Positions 54,609-63,711 of a stretch of 64,000 nt of DNA are shown piece by piece. The DNA is taken from positions 810,880 through 874,879 of the forward strand of contig JALVSY010000007.1 in NCBI GenBank assembly GCA_027036135.1, given 5' to 3'. The DNA is from Pyrodictiaceae archaeon (lineage in GTDB: Archaea; Thermoproteota; Thermoprotei_A; Sulfolobales; Pyrodictiaceae). The stretch's first letter is position 1, and each line of letters starts with the position of its first letter. A program made the translations under genes and the position numbers. The notes beneath the pieces are model-generated. The model had not been told where the DNA came from. It was given only the letters and a program-made list of their open reading frames with translations, and did not search any database.

Positions 54609-56786
54609 ATGGCGCTGTCAAGGATCAATAGCAAGGACTGTGATTACATAGTGGCTCTGGTGGGTGCACCAAATAGCGGCAAAACTACTCTCTTTAACGT
54701 GCTCACGGGGTCTAGTGAGTTTGTTGCTAATTGGCCCGGTGTTACTGTAGACGTACGTGCCGCCGTTATGAGAGTTGATAGTAAGAAGCTCTGTGTCGTA
54801 GACCTTCCGGGTACATATAGCATTAGCGGAGATACGGCCGAGGAAAGGGTCACGCGTAGCTTTCTTGCAGAAAATCCTGTTGACGTTATAGTTGTATTGG
54901 CTGATTCAACCATACTTGAGCGAAGTCTTTATCTACCATTAGAAGTAATGAGCGTTTATGATAATGTCGTGCTTGTATTAACTAAAGCTGATGAGGCAGA
55001 AAAGAAGGGAATCAGTATAGATGTTGAAGGCCTCTCACGCGAACTCGGAATCCCAGTAATAATGATAAGCGCATTGGAGGGTAGAGGCATAGAGGAGCTA
55101 CTGAGAATAATAATGGAATATATCGAATCGAAGCAACGACCTACTCGAAGAATAAAAATAGATTATGGAAGGTTGTCGCCTTATGTAGAGGAGCTTGCAA
55201 AGCACATTCGTAGACTGGGAGTAGATGAGAAAAGGGCGAAATGGTTTGCAGCAGCTCTTATTCAGGGCCATGAATGGGTTATAGAGGAGCTTAAGAAGCT
55301 TAGACACGATAATAAGAGTAATAATGATAATGGAAAAGATATTGAGGAACTAAAGAGGCTTGCAAAGCGTATTCGTGATAGGTTGCGCCAAGAGGGTATA
55401 GAGCCCATTGTTGAGATACCGCGGATATACTATGACTTAGCCGCTGCGCTTTACGAGAAATATGTTAGGAGAAGAGAAGAGGAGGTAAGGCTTTCACGGT
55501 TTGATAGACTGCTTCTACACCCGTTCTTAGGCCCGGTGATTAGCGGGTTAGCCTCTTTCGCAATAATATTGCTAGCCTATATTGTTGCTACTGGCTCACC
55601 TCTAGACTCACTGCTCGATGCTCTTGGGCTTCATAAGGCTGCTCGCCTCGTCTCAGAGTACAGCTTAGTTAACTTAGTAGCTGCTGGAATGAATTGGTTA
55701 GCGAGCATAGTTGAGTCTGCTATACCGAACCCGGTTATAGCTAGGATGATCGGTGAAGGAGTCCTCTCTTCAAGCTATGGTGTAGGGCTTGTAATAAGCT
55801 TCCTCCCCCTCGTAGCAGTCATGATGCTCATACTCGGTGTGCTCGAAGATAGCGGCATCCTAACACGGCTCGCGGCTGGCTTTGACAACGTGCTTAGGAG
55901 ATTCGGTGTTAGCGGAAAAGCCTTGTTCCCAGTACTTGTAAGCTTCGGGTGCAACGTGCCTGGAGTACTCTCTACGCGTATCATGGAGAACGAGGAGGAG
56001 AGAAGAGCAGTTATCTTTGCTCTCCCATTCATCCCTTGTTCTGCAAGGCTCACGGTTATCCTTGCCTTTGCCCATGTTTTCTTCAGCTCAGGTATAGAGA
56101 AGGCACTAGTAGTGCTCGTAGTTTACTCTATAGCTATTACGGCTTTCTTACTCACCCTCCGCCTCTTCGGGTACTTCGAGGGCCTAGAGCCATCAGAGCT
56201 TGTACTAGAGCTTACACCGATTAAGAAACCTAGTATGAGAGTTGTGTGGTGGTTCTTCTGGGATAAGATAAAGCACTTCCTTGTAAGAGCCGGCACAGTA
56301 ATCACAATTGCGAGCATAATTCTCTGGATACTGGCGAGCTACGGTCCTAGCGGGTATCTGAAATACAACGAGACTAGTTATAACCCAGGAGCAAGCTACG
56401 CGGCGAGCATAGGGAAGGCGATGGCTCCTTACGTGGAACCGGTATTTGGTGTCAACGAGTCGCTTGCCTGGAGGATTGGGTTTGGCCTACTAGGAGGCTT
56501 CCTTGCCAAGGAGGTATTTCTTGACTCTCTTGCAGCTGTCTCGCCTATGCATGGCAGTGGAGGGGAATTTGCTACACTGAAAGCATATAGTCTCGATCCA
56601 TGGACCGCATTAGCGCTTTTAATAGCAGTGACCCTCTATGTACCATGCATATCAACTCTAAGCGTAATTTATGCCGAGACACGGAGCGTCAAATTAACTA
56701 CCACTGTACTCCTATACGACCTTAGTGTAGCTAGCCTAGTAGCTCTCATTATAAGGCTTGTTGGTGATCTCTTGGCAATTCTATAA
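54609..56786 (+). CDS. feoB: Ferrous iron transporter FeoB
   Basis: G-protein-coupled Fe(II) importer. Cytosolic G domain with G1 GAPNSGKTTLFN, G2/G3 region NWPGVTVDV and DLPGTYS, G4 TKAD and G5 SALEG, then a spacer with a coiled coil. The membrane part has about nine helices, the conserved GCNVPGVLSTR and FIPCSARLTVIL gate Cys, and FLAKEVFLD. 725 aa. ATG 54609 (AGGG six bases upstream); TTG 54588 is an alternative. No feoA adjacent. Confidence 0.95.
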   Translation: MALSRINSKDCDYIVALVGAPNSGKTTLFNVLTGSSEFVANWPGVTVDVRAAVMRVDSKKLCVVDLPGTYSISGDTAEERVTRSFLAENPVDVIVVLADSTILERSLYLPLEVMSVYDNVVLVLTKADEAEKKGISIDVEGLSRELGIPVIMISALEGRGIEELLRIIMEYIESKQRPTRRIKIDYGRLSPYVEELAKHIRRLGVDEKRAKWFAAALIQGHEWVIEELKKLRHDNKSNNDNGKDIEELKRLAKRIRDRLRQEGIEPIVEIPRIYYDLAAALYEKYVRRREEEVRLSRFDRLLLHPFLGPVISGLASFAIILLAYIVATGSPLDSLLDALGLHKAARLVSEYSLVNLVAAGMNWLASIVESAIPNPVIARMIGEGVLSSSYGVGLVISFLPLVAVMMLILGVLEDSGILTRLAAGFDNVLRRFGVSGKALFPVLVSFGCNVPGVLSTRIMENEEERRAVIFALPFIPCSARLTVILAFAHVFFSSGIEKALVVLVVYSIAITAFLLTLRLFGYFEGLEPSELVLELTPIKKPSMRVVWWFFWDKIKHFLVRAGTVITIASIILWILASYGPSGYLKYNETSYNPGASYAASIGKAMAPYVEPVFGVNESLAWRIGFGLLGGFLAKEVFLDSLAAVSPMHGSGGEFATLKAYSLDPWTALALLIAVTLYVPCISTLSVIYAETRSVKLTTTVLLYDLSVASLVALIIRLVGDLLAIL

Positions 56787-56790
56787 AAGA

Positions 56791-57243
56791 TTACACTATG
56801 ACTACCGTGTTTCCTCTTCTCCTCTTAAGCTTCCTAAGAAGAGCATGTGCCTGTCTTCTTGTCGGTGTTAATGTATAGGCCTCTCTCTGCGGCGCTGGCT
56901 GTGCTAGAACATAACCCCTTACCGCGACTATTGTTATGCCTATTCCGAGCTTGTTTATCTCCTGCTTGATCCTAGTCAAGTCCTCTAAAAGCTCCTCAGG
57001 TTCCACAAAGGGAATCTCTATCACTGCTTCCTCGGTTCCCCTTTCCTCGTCCAAGCCATACACAACTACTCCCTGCCACTTTCTTGCAAATTCCTCAACG
57101 AGTCGTGTAAGTAGAGCCGTCGCTGGGTTAGGGCTGTACTCGCTCCACCCTCTCTCAGTTACAACATCGCTAAAGCGGTCAAGATCCATTATGACCACTG
57201 TGCCCTCTACAGGAGAGTAACCCTTATAGCCCCGCTTCCGCAC
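56791..57243 (-). CDS. Small palm/cyclase-like protein, unknown
   Basis: About 150 aa. A VVIMDLDRFSDVV strand resembles the first metal-binding strand of nucleotide-cyclase/GGDEF/polymerase palm domains. A helix, a hairpin (GVVVYGLDEERGTEEAVIEI) at the place of GGDEF, and a second helix/strand follow. The second acidic turn is not a canonical GGDEF. GTG 57243 is six bases after GGTG. It lies four bases from the convergent feoB stop. Function unknown. Confidence 0.55.
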   Translation of the reverse strand: MRKRGYKGYSPVEGTVVIMDLDRFSDVVTERGWSEYSPNPATALLTRLVEEFARKWQGVVVYGLDEERGTEEAVIEIPFVEPEELLEDLTRIKQEINKLGIGITIVAVRGYVLAQPAPQREAYTLTPTRRQAHALLRKLKRRRGNTVVIV

Positions 57244-57396
57244 CATTTCCACCACTCCTGAAAACACGTAAGCACCCCGCTTCTGTAACGTTGTGTTCTT
57301 GTAATTTTCCCCACTACTTTCTAAACAGTTAACGATTACGTTAAAAACTCTGCTGCAACAAATCTATCTACATGGACAGAACCAGAGGTGTAACTC

Positions 57397-58668
57397 GTGG
57401 CCCAAGACTCTCGTCGCCTCCTAGTCGAAGCAGAAAAGATCCTTCATCGTGCAGTAGTTGATCTCCTCGGATACGACGAAGACACATATGAGGCACTTCG
57501 TCACCCGGAGAGAGTTATACAGGTCAAGATCCCCGTCCGTATGGATAACGGCAAGGTCAAGGTATTCATTGGGTGGAGAAGCGAGCACAATAGCGCCCTC
57601 GGCCCCTACAAGGGCGGCATAAGGTATCACCCAGAGACAACAAAGGAGGAAGTAATCGCGCTTAGCATGATGATGACCTGGAAGAACGCTCTAGCAGGCC
57701 TCCCCTATGGTGGTGGCAAGGGTGGTATCCGCGTAGATCCACACGCTCTCTCAACACGCGAGCTCGAGCAGCTTTCACGTGGCTTCATAAGAGGAATATA
57801 CAAGTACATAGGCCCCGACAGGGACATACCCGCTCCCGACGTATACACGAACCCGCAGATAATGGCATGGATGATGGACGAGTACTATAGGCTCACCGGC
57901 GACAATGCCTTTGCAATGATAACTGGTAAGCCAAAGATACTAGGCGGTATGGAGACAAGGATCATCGCAACCGGTTTCGGTACAGCCGTGGCAGCCAGAG
58001 AGATAGCAAAGAAGCTGTGGGGAGGCATTGAGGGTAAGAAAGTAGCAGTACAGGGCTATGGCAACGCTGGCTACTATGCTGCAAAGTTCCTATACGAAAT
58101 GGGAGCGATAATAGTAGCTGTGAGCGACAGCAAGGGCGGTATCTATAGCAGCAAGGGACTAAACCCAGACGAGGTACTCGAGGTCAAGAAGAGGACAGGC
58201 AGTGTGATTAATTACGATAAGGCAGAGAAGAAGATAACTAACGAGGAGCTACTAGAACTCGACGTAGACGTACTAGTACCAGCAGCAATAGAGGACGTGA
58301 TAACAGAGCAAAACATGGACAAGATAAAAGCAAAGCTAATCGTGGAGGCAGCAAACGGCCCAACAACAGCAGAAGCAGACGTATACCTAACAACAAAGAA
58401 GGGCGTAGTAATAGTGCCAGACATACTGGCAAACGCCGGTGGCGTAATAATGAGTCACATAGAGTGGATGAACAACAGAATGGGCGGCTATATAAGCGAG
58501 GAAGAGGCAAAGCGCCGCCTCGAGGAAAAGATGGCACACAACGCTGTAGAAGTATGGGAGTTCTGGCACAAAGAACTAGACCCCAAGAAGCACACAATGC
58601 GCGACGCCGCCTACGCACTCGCGGTCAAGCGCGTAATAGAGGCAATGAAGCTACGAGGCTGGCTCTAA
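57397..58668 (+). CDS. gdhA: Glutamate dehydrogenase
   Basis: Hexameric NAD(P)-dependent oxidative deamination of glutamate. PYGGGKGGI with catalytic Lys108, [20 protein letters not shown], Rossmann GYGNAGYY near 220 and [13 protein letters not shown]. 423 aa, typical of hyperthermophiles. GTG 57397 six bases after GGTG. T-rich sequence follows the stop. Central to amino-acid fermentation and nitrogen metabolism. Confidence 0.96.
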   Translation: MAQDSRRLLVEAEKILHRAVVDLLGYDEDTYEALRHPERVIQVKIPVRMDNGKVKVFIGWRSEHNSALGPYKGGIRYHPETTKEEVIALSMMMTWKNALAGLPYGGGKGGIRVDPHALSTRELEQLSRGFIRGIYKYIGPDRDIPAPDVYTNPQIMAWMMDEYYRLTGDNAFAMITGKPKILGGMETRIIATGFGTAVAAREIAKKLWGGIEGKKVAVQGYGNAGYYAAKFLYEMGAIIVAVSDSKGGIYSSKGLNPDEVLEVKKRTGSVINYDKAEKKITNEELLELDVDVLVPAAIEDVITEQNMDKIKAKLIVEAANGPTTAEADVYLTTKKGVVIVPDILANAGGVIMSHIEWMNNRMGGYISEEEAKRRLEEKMAHNAVEVWEFWHKELDPKKHTMRDAAYALAVKRVIEAMKLRGWL

Positions 58669-58772
58669 GCCCACCGTACTTAATCTTTTTATCTCTTATA
58701 ACAATTCATTCCATTCTCTCCCTTATTTTATGTGAGTTGCTCGGTAGAGAAGGCAAGGATTCTAAAACAAGA

Positions 58773-59798
58773 TTAAGCTGAGATGAAACCGGGCTTAGCT
58801 CTCTCTACTACATCCCTGTTGACAAGGTTAGGTGGAACCCTTCCCCTCTTGAACGCTACGAGGTTCTCCAGCACAGCACATGCCATTGCCTCTCGGGCCT
58901 TGTGAGTGGCACTGCCAATATGTGGAGCTAGTACAACATTAGGGAGCCTTGTTAGTGGATGATCTGGTGGTAGTGGCTCTTCCTCGAAGACATCAAGAGC
59001 TGCAGCAGCTATCCAGCCCTCTTTCAACGCCTTGACTAGTGCACTGGTATCTACTACTGCTCCTCTAGCAGTGTTAACCAGTATCGCTGTTGGCTTCATT
59101 AGTCTTAGCTCTGGTTCTCGGATCATGTACCTAGTCTCAGGCGTAAGAGGTACATGAATTGACACTATATCAGATTCTCTTAGAAGCACATAGAGAGGGA
59201 CATACTCCGCGTTCAACTCTTTTTCGATATCTCTTGGCGCCCTTGAGCGGCTATAGTAGAGGACCCGCATACCGAAGCCCTTGGCTCCTATCCTGGCAAC
59301 AGCTCTCCCTATCCTACCGAAGCCGATAATTCCCAATGTTTTTCCGCGAAGCTCATATCCCAGCATGAGTTCAGGGTGCCAGCCTGTGCCGCTTCTCCTC
59401 CACTCACCTGACCTAACGTACGAGTCTGCCTTCACTATGTTACGGGCTGCAGTGAGGATAAGGCCCCAAGTAAGCTCAGCAACTGCTTCTGTTAATACAT
59501 CAGGTGTATTGGTAACGTATACGCCATGTTTAGTAGCGCATTCAACATCGATATTATCATAACCCACAGCATACTGAGCTACTATGCGTAATCTGTTCTT
59601 AGTACCTTCCTCAATAACTTTGCAATCTACTTTATCTGTTAGCAAGGAGACAATACCATCAACAACTCTAGCTTTTTCGACTAGAACATCATGCGGAGGA
59701 TGCCTCCACTCAGGCCACACCTCTGCATCGAATTCCTCAAGCATTCTCTCGAAACACGGCCCTGGGAGCCTGCGAGTAATGAAAATTTTTGGCCTCAT
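58773..59798 (-). CDS. gyaR: D-2-hydroxyacid dehydrogenase (glyoxylate reductase type)
   Basis: NAD(P)-dependent reductase of the glyoxylate/hydroxypyruvate/phosphoglycerate dehydrogenase family. YAVGYDNIDVE, NTPDVLTEAVAELTWGL, Rossmann GIIGFGRIGRAVARIG, VNTARGAVVD (catalytic Arg region), EEEPLPPDHPL and APHIGSAT with the catalytic His. ATG 59798 lies after GGAGGCGAGGG; the longer frame to 59882 is not conserved. 341 aa. Closest in look to archaeal glyoxylate reductases. Confidence 0.9.
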   Translation of the reverse strand: MRPKIFITRRLPGPCFERMLEEFDAEVWPEWRHPPHDVLVEKARVVDGIVSLLTDKVDCKVIEEGTKNRLRIVAQYAVGYDNIDVECATKHGVYVTNTPDVLTEAVAELTWGLILTAARNIVKADSYVRSGEWRRSGTGWHPELMLGYELRGKTLGIIGFGRIGRAVARIGAKGFGMRVLYYSRSRAPRDIEKELNAEYVPLYVLLRESDIVSIHVPLTPETRYMIREPELRLMKPTAILVNTARGAVVDTSALVKALKEGWIAAAALDVFEEEPLPPDHPLTRLPNVVLAPHIGSATHKAREAMACAVLENLVAFKRGRVPPNLVNRDVVERAKPGFISA

Positions 59799-59884
59799 GT
59801 AGTCTTCCCTCGCCTCCGCGGAACTGCATAGATAGTAGAGACTAAAATCAGTATCATGTTGCAACATGCCTAATTGATGCAACC

Positions 59885-60793
59885 CTATGGTGGAGATAAT
59901 ATATGTACAAAGCCGGCATGATCCGGCACTATCCTGAGCACGCCTTCCAGGGACTCTATTTCGCCCTTAACTATGACTCTAGAACCTGTGGGTATCTCCA
60001 TGTATCTTAGCCTAAACGTCATCATATGTATGTACTCCAGCCTAGTAGGTAGCGCTACATCTGTGCCGAGAATCCTCCTTATTCTCATTAAGTAGAAAGC
60101 TGGAGTGGAAAAACTAATCGAAGAAACGATATCAGCCTCAAGCACAGCTTCTCCAAGAACCTTTATAGGTGTACAACGTGCGGGCTTAGTGCAATATACT
60201 AAGCGCATATTATACTCAAACCCCTTATAGCGGCCAAAAAGTAAGCGCTGACTAGCTATAGCATTGTTTAAGTAGTAATCGCTGTTACTCCACGCATGCC
60301 CCCTGCCACGGAAAGGAAGAGTAATACCATCCTTTCTCAAGTCGCGGAGCGCTTTATAGACACGCTCTATACGTGGCCCGTAAGCCACGAGGTCTATGTC
60401 CTCTGCGTTCCTTGGGTCATAGGCTAAGCTCCCAGTCACACCTACTAGGTCCTCTCCCTCAGCTGACAAGTACTCCAAGAAGTCTAGAGCAGCTTTACAA
60501 AGCTTTGAAGAGCACATAGTCTTCAGACTTTTTGCAGCCCTAATGGGTGACAATAGCCTAGCATTACCCGGATGGGCTATAAATGCTCTTCTCCCACCCA
60601 GGCAGGGATGCCTAACTAAATTAAGACCTTGATCCAAGTGACTAGCTATGATCGGCTTATGTACTTTTTTCCCGGAGACCACTCTTGGTACGAAGAAGAA
60701 GCCAGGCAGTGGGTGAAAACAGCCTTTCACAAAACCTATGATGCCGTGTAGCCTAACTATCCAGGAATCTGTTGGCGCTATATCCTTGCACAG
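59885..60793 (-). CDS. Archaeal nucleotidyltransferase-fold protein (CTG start)
   Basis: 302 aa. The core holds the Pol-beta nucleotidyltransferase signature GVTGSLAYDPRNAEDIDLV (Gly-Ser and Asp-x-Asp). The family N-terminal strand pair (DSWIVRLHGIIGFVKGCFHP) lies upstream of the first conventional codon GTG 60730. Only CTG 60793 can start it, and GGAGGGAGG sits seven bases before. This start overlaps the end of the upstream gene by 16 bp. Role unknown; related archaeal proteins are uncharacterised. Confidence 0.8.
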   Translation of the reverse strand: MCKDIAPTDSWIVRLHGIIGFVKGCFHPLPGFFFVPRVVSGKKVHKPIIASHLDQGLNLVRHPCLGGRRAFIAHPGNARLLSPIRAAKSLKTMCSSKLCKAALDFLEYLSAEGEDLVGVTGSLAYDPRNAEDIDLVAYGPRIERVYKALRDLRKDGITLPFRGRGHAWSNSDYYLNNAIASQRLLFGRYKGFEYNMRLVYCTKPARCTPIKVLGEAVLEADIVSSISFSTPAFYLMRIRRILGTDVALPTRLEYIHMMTFRLRYMEIPTGSRVIVKGEIESLEGVLRIVPDHAGFVHILSPP

Positions 60794-61320
60794 GTTGGTG
60801 CCTCCCTCCTTGCACAGAGCGTTATAGCCTCATATGTTTTCCTTATAGCGTTGGACACATGTCTGAGAAGATATATGAGCTGAGGCAGGTTCTCTATAAT
60901 GGCCTTTCTATCCAGGGCACTAAACTTCTTGCAGTAATTCCACCTACATAGCTTTACGTCTGTGCCGCTTATCTCTAGCCTTGCGTGTCCTCGGTGAAAG
61001 AATATCTTTCCATCACGAAGAGATATCACTGTCTCCGGCTTCACGCGTATAAAGAAGAACCCGTTATTGTGCTCGTATATCCTCCAGGTAATACACAGCG
61101 CCTTTATTCTTCCCTCCGGCTTCTTCTCGTCAGCTATGCACTTTAACCGCCTAAGAGCAGTCGATAACGACTCAAGGCTATCGGACAAGCTGCTTAATAC
61201 CGTGTTTGCTCTGCTCTCAAGCAACGACTCTGCCGGCTTTATAGCACCTCTTATCCTCTGAGCAACCGTGCCAAGAACCGATGCTAGCTCCTCTAGCCTC
61301 TCAGTGCTCATCTTGCGCAC
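60778..61320 (-). CDS. Coiled-coil/mixed protein, unknown
   Basis: 180 aa, not recognised. Helical N-terminal third (ESLLESRANTVLSSLSDSLE), beta-rich middle (FFFIRVKPETVISLRDGK and HARLEISGTDVKL), helical end with three Cys. GTG 61320 or ATG 61311, both close to GGAGGCGTGGGTG. Its stop overlaps the nucleotidyltransferase start, implying coupled translation and perhaps a joint function. Confidence 0.58.
   Translation of the reverse strand: MRKMSTERLEELASVLGTVAQRIRGAIKPAESLLESRANTVLSSLSDSLESLSTALRRLKCIADEKKPEGRIKALCITWRIYEHNNGFFFIRVKPETVISLRDGKIFFHRGHARLEISGTDVKLCRWNYCKKFSALDRKAIIENLPQLIYLLRHVSNAIRKTYEAITLCARREAPTCARI
60801..60809 (-). promoter_or_regulatory. Ribosome site GGAGGGAGG before the CTG-started gene
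   Basis: Strong purine motif on the minus strand, seven bases before CTG 60793 and inside the end of the preceding gene. Confidence 0.55.
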
Positions 61321-61363
61321 CCACGCCTCCCAGTCTAAGGATTCAGTTATAAAAGCAGCTCTA

Positions 61364-61852
61364 TCAGCGCGGCACTGAGCCTACCCTTTCTCCCTGATAC
61401 AAGCCCGAGTATATGCTAGGCGAGGATGGCTCAACGCGGACAAGTACTAGCTGGGCTACTCTCGCTCCTCGCTCAAGTCTTATTCCTTTATCGTTTCCAA
61501 CAACTAAGAGCGCCTCTCCACGGCCACGGTATCCGGGATCCCAGAACCCACATGATAGGTGAGCACCCATTCGTAGAAGGGAGCTTCTAGGCATACACAA
61601 CCCTATAGCCGTTGATGGTACCTCGACAATGTCCTTAAATACTATCTTGTAGAAGCCCCTCCCTAAGAGCCACCACCCGCCTCTAGGCTCTAAGGCCTTG
61701 GTACGTGGCAATATGCGGTCCCTTACACCGAGGATACCCTCATCCATAAAGACATGTACCTCATCTACGCGGAGATCTATACCAGCTGGCTGAATTTGCT
61801 CAGCCCTTGCAGAAGGCACTGCACGCGATAACAGGTATCCTGGGAGCGCCAT
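61364..61852 (-). CDS. dut: dUTPase (DCD-like archaeal type)
   Basis: Hydrolyses dUTP to dUMP, preventing uracil in DNA. Trimeric Dcd/Dut fold: QPAGIDLRVDEV, PRSSLLRMGAHL, GFWDPGYRGRGEALL (catalytic Asp/Arg region) and C-terminal YSGLYQGERVG. 162 aa. ATG 61852, six bases after GGTG. Complements dcd at 15 kb. Confidence 0.88.
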   Translation of the reverse strand: MALPGYLLSRAVPSARAEQIQPAGIDLRVDEVHVFMDEGILGVRDRILPRTKALEPRGGWWLLGRGFYKIVFKDIVEVPSTAIGLCMPRSSLLRMGAHLSCGFWDPGYRGRGEALLVVGNDKGIRLERGARVAQLVLVRVEPSSPSIYSGLYQGERVGSVPR

Positions 61853-61956
61853 AGCTAGCACCTCTCCGTAACCCCTAGCCCTTGAGAAAGCTTGTAGGAT
61901 GCAAGAGAAGCCGGATTAAGGCTAAGGGCTCAACCCCTTGTAGAGGGGACGTCTAG

Positions 61957-62322
61957 GTGCCCTACGGCGTCTGCGTCTCAAAATGGGTCTCGGTAGCACT
62001 AAAGCTCTCCTCGCCCCATATACCAGGCGAGGCGCTTCATGGCCACGACTACCGGGTCAAGGTCTGTATTGAGGGCGAGCTAGGCGAGGACAACAAGGTT
62101 GTAGATCACTTAGAACTCCTGGTGCAACTAGATGATTGCCTTAAAGAGATAAATTATCGTTACCTCAACGAGGTCCTAGGGACGCAAAACCCTACAGCCG
62201 AGCTCCTTGCAAAGAGGATAGCCGAGTGTATATCGAGCAAGAATATCTTGAGAGGCAATAAGGTAGTACTTGTGGAGGCGTGCACTGCTTCCGAGCTATG
62301 CTCCTATTATAAGCCCCCGTAA
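61957..62322 (+). CDS. PTPS/QueD-family protein with ExxHGH motif
   Basis: 121 aa. Zinc His21, His28 and His30 are in PHIPGEALHGHDY. Where QueD has a Cys three residues before HGH, this protein has Glu25 in E-A-L-H-G-H. That ExxHGH motif defines PTPS-III enzymes, which cleave dihydroneopterin to 6-hydroxymethyldihydropterin in place of FolB. C-terminal VLVEACTASE carries the conserved Glu. GTG 61957. The pairing with FolE in the same window supports a pterin role rather than queuosine/archaeosine. Confidence 0.8.
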   Translation: MPYGVCVSKWVSVALKLSSPHIPGEALHGHDYRVKVCIEGELGEDNKVVDHLELLVQLDDCLKEINYRYLNEVLGTQNPTAELLAKRIAECISSKNILRGNKVVLVEACTASELCSYYKPP

Positions 62323-62387
62323 GCGTGTAGCAGCATTATATGTGATAAAGGGTAGCTTGGGTAATAGCTTTACTCTCGGGGAACATC

Positions 62388-63218
62388 TTGGAGAGCAGGG
62401 TGAGCATAGAGCGATTATCGACGGGAGTAGAGGGGTTTGACAAGCTCATACAGGGAGGGATTCCCCGTGGATTCTTTGTAGCAGTAGTAGGGGAACCTGG
62501 CACAGGTAAGACTATTTTCTCGATACACTTTATAGCTGAGGGTATACGTGTAGGTGATAAGAATATCTATGTAACGACAGAGGAGTCCAAGGAGAGTATA
62601 ATAAAACAAGCAGCTATGTTTGGCTTTGACTTTGAGCGGGCAATTAGGGAAGGCAAGCTAGTAATAATCGATGCCCTGATGGGGTATAGGGATGATCCAT
62701 GGAGTTTAGTAGAGCTAGACGTTGATCACTTAGTCAATAAGATTATTGAGGCAAAGAAGTACCTGGGATATGGGAGAGCAAGACTAGTCATAGACTCTAT
62801 GTCAGCTTTCTGGCTCGATAAGCCAGCTATGGCAAGGCGCTACAGTTACTATGTGAAACGGGTCCTCTATAGATGGGACTTCACAGCACTGCTCACAAGT
62901 CAGTACGCGGTGACAACAAGTCTTGGCTTCGGGTTCGGAATAGAACACGTAGCTGATGGAATTATAAGGTTTAGGAAAGGCATCGTTAGAGGAGAGCTAA
63001 GAAGGTACGTCATAATAGAGAAGATGAGGCAGACAGAGCATAGTCTAAGGATGCACGAAATAGAGATAATAAATGGCCGAGGGATGAGAATTAAGGCGCC
63101 AACTGCTTACCGCAAGGAGGATACAGTTCTTCCGACAAGTGTTGCTGCACGAATGCTTGCAGCAGAGCTAAGAAAGCTCCTAGAGATACCGGAGACAGAG
63201 CATGACGAGGAAAACTGA
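62388..63218 (+). CDS. KaiC/RAD55-like single-domain ATPase
   Basis: 276 aa RecA-fold protein. Walker A GEPGTGKT at 35-42, a YVTTEESKESIIKQA strand, Walker B-like RLVIDSMSAFW, and ALLTSQYAVTT/DGIIRF at the C-terminus. One KaiC domain only, with a basic C-terminal extension. Such archaeal proteins are not clock parts; some act in signalling or motility. TTG 62388. Followed closely by an orphan gene. Confidence 0.85.
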   Translation: MESRVSIERLSTGVEGFDKLIQGGIPRGFFVAVVGEPGTGKTIFSIHFIAEGIRVGDKNIYVTTEESKESIIKQAAMFGFDFERAIREGKLVIIDALMGYRDDPWSLVELDVDHLVNKIIEAKKYLGYGRARLVIDSMSAFWLDKPAMARRYSYYVKRVLYRWDFTALLTSQYAVTTSLGFGFGIEHVADGIIRFRKGIVRGELRRYVIIEKMRQTEHSLRMHEIEIINGRGMRIKAPTAYRKEDTVLPTSVAARMLAAELRKLLEIPETEHDEEN

Positions 63219-63270
63219 GGATACTTTCTAAAGCCTATCCAGGCCGCATCAGCCCCTGGGAGCGACAGGA

Positions 63271-63711
63271 TTGCGGCGCCAAGCAACGCTCTATGTAAGA
63301 TGGGGGAAAGGAGGACTAGAACTAGAGCCGAGCACTCAAACATTGATTATTAGGGCAAAGAACTATGAAATCATGCTTGAGCCCCGCTCTATATTAATTA
63401 GCGGCAAATACAGTGGGAAGAGAGAAATAGAGCATATAAATAGGAAAACAATATTCATAGATTTCGCCGAGAAGGTTGAGCCCCTTAATCCCCCGAGAAT
63501 AGACATATCGGCGCGTAACTATGTTGGCAACTTCGAGGTCATCTATACCGATCTAGGGTTCGAACACTATCTAACAATAATAACGCCGGCAGAGCACCTA
63601 TACGATTATGCTGTTCTAACAACAGAGGAGTTCATGGTATATATGCAGGCTAAACGCCAAGTCTTCTACGAAGAAGAGCCTTTTGAGAAAATAATACTCT
63701 ACATAAAGTAA
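63271..63711 (+). CDS. Beta-rich orphan protein
   Basis: 146 aa, no family recognised. Repeated beta strands (TLIIRAKNYEIML, SILISGKYSGK, TIFIDFAEKV, IDISARNYVGNFEVIY) suggest a beta-sandwich or barrel. TTG 63271 follows a weak purine stretch (GGGAGCGACAGGA). It lies 50 bp after the KaiC-like gene, so it may be its partner. Confidence 0.5.
   Translation: MRRQATLYVRWGKGGLELEPSTQTLIIRAKNYEIMLEPRSILISGKYSGKREIEHINRKTIFIDFAEKVEPLNPPRIDISARNYVGNFEVIYTDLGFEHYLTIITPAEHLYDYAVLTTEEFMVYMQAKRQVFYEEEPFEKIILYIK

Noticed and set aside
61957-62322. Assignment as QueD (queuosine/archaeosine)
   Set aside because: The catalytic Cys of QueD before HGH is missing and a Glu stands in the PTPS-III position, so a pterin role is preferred.
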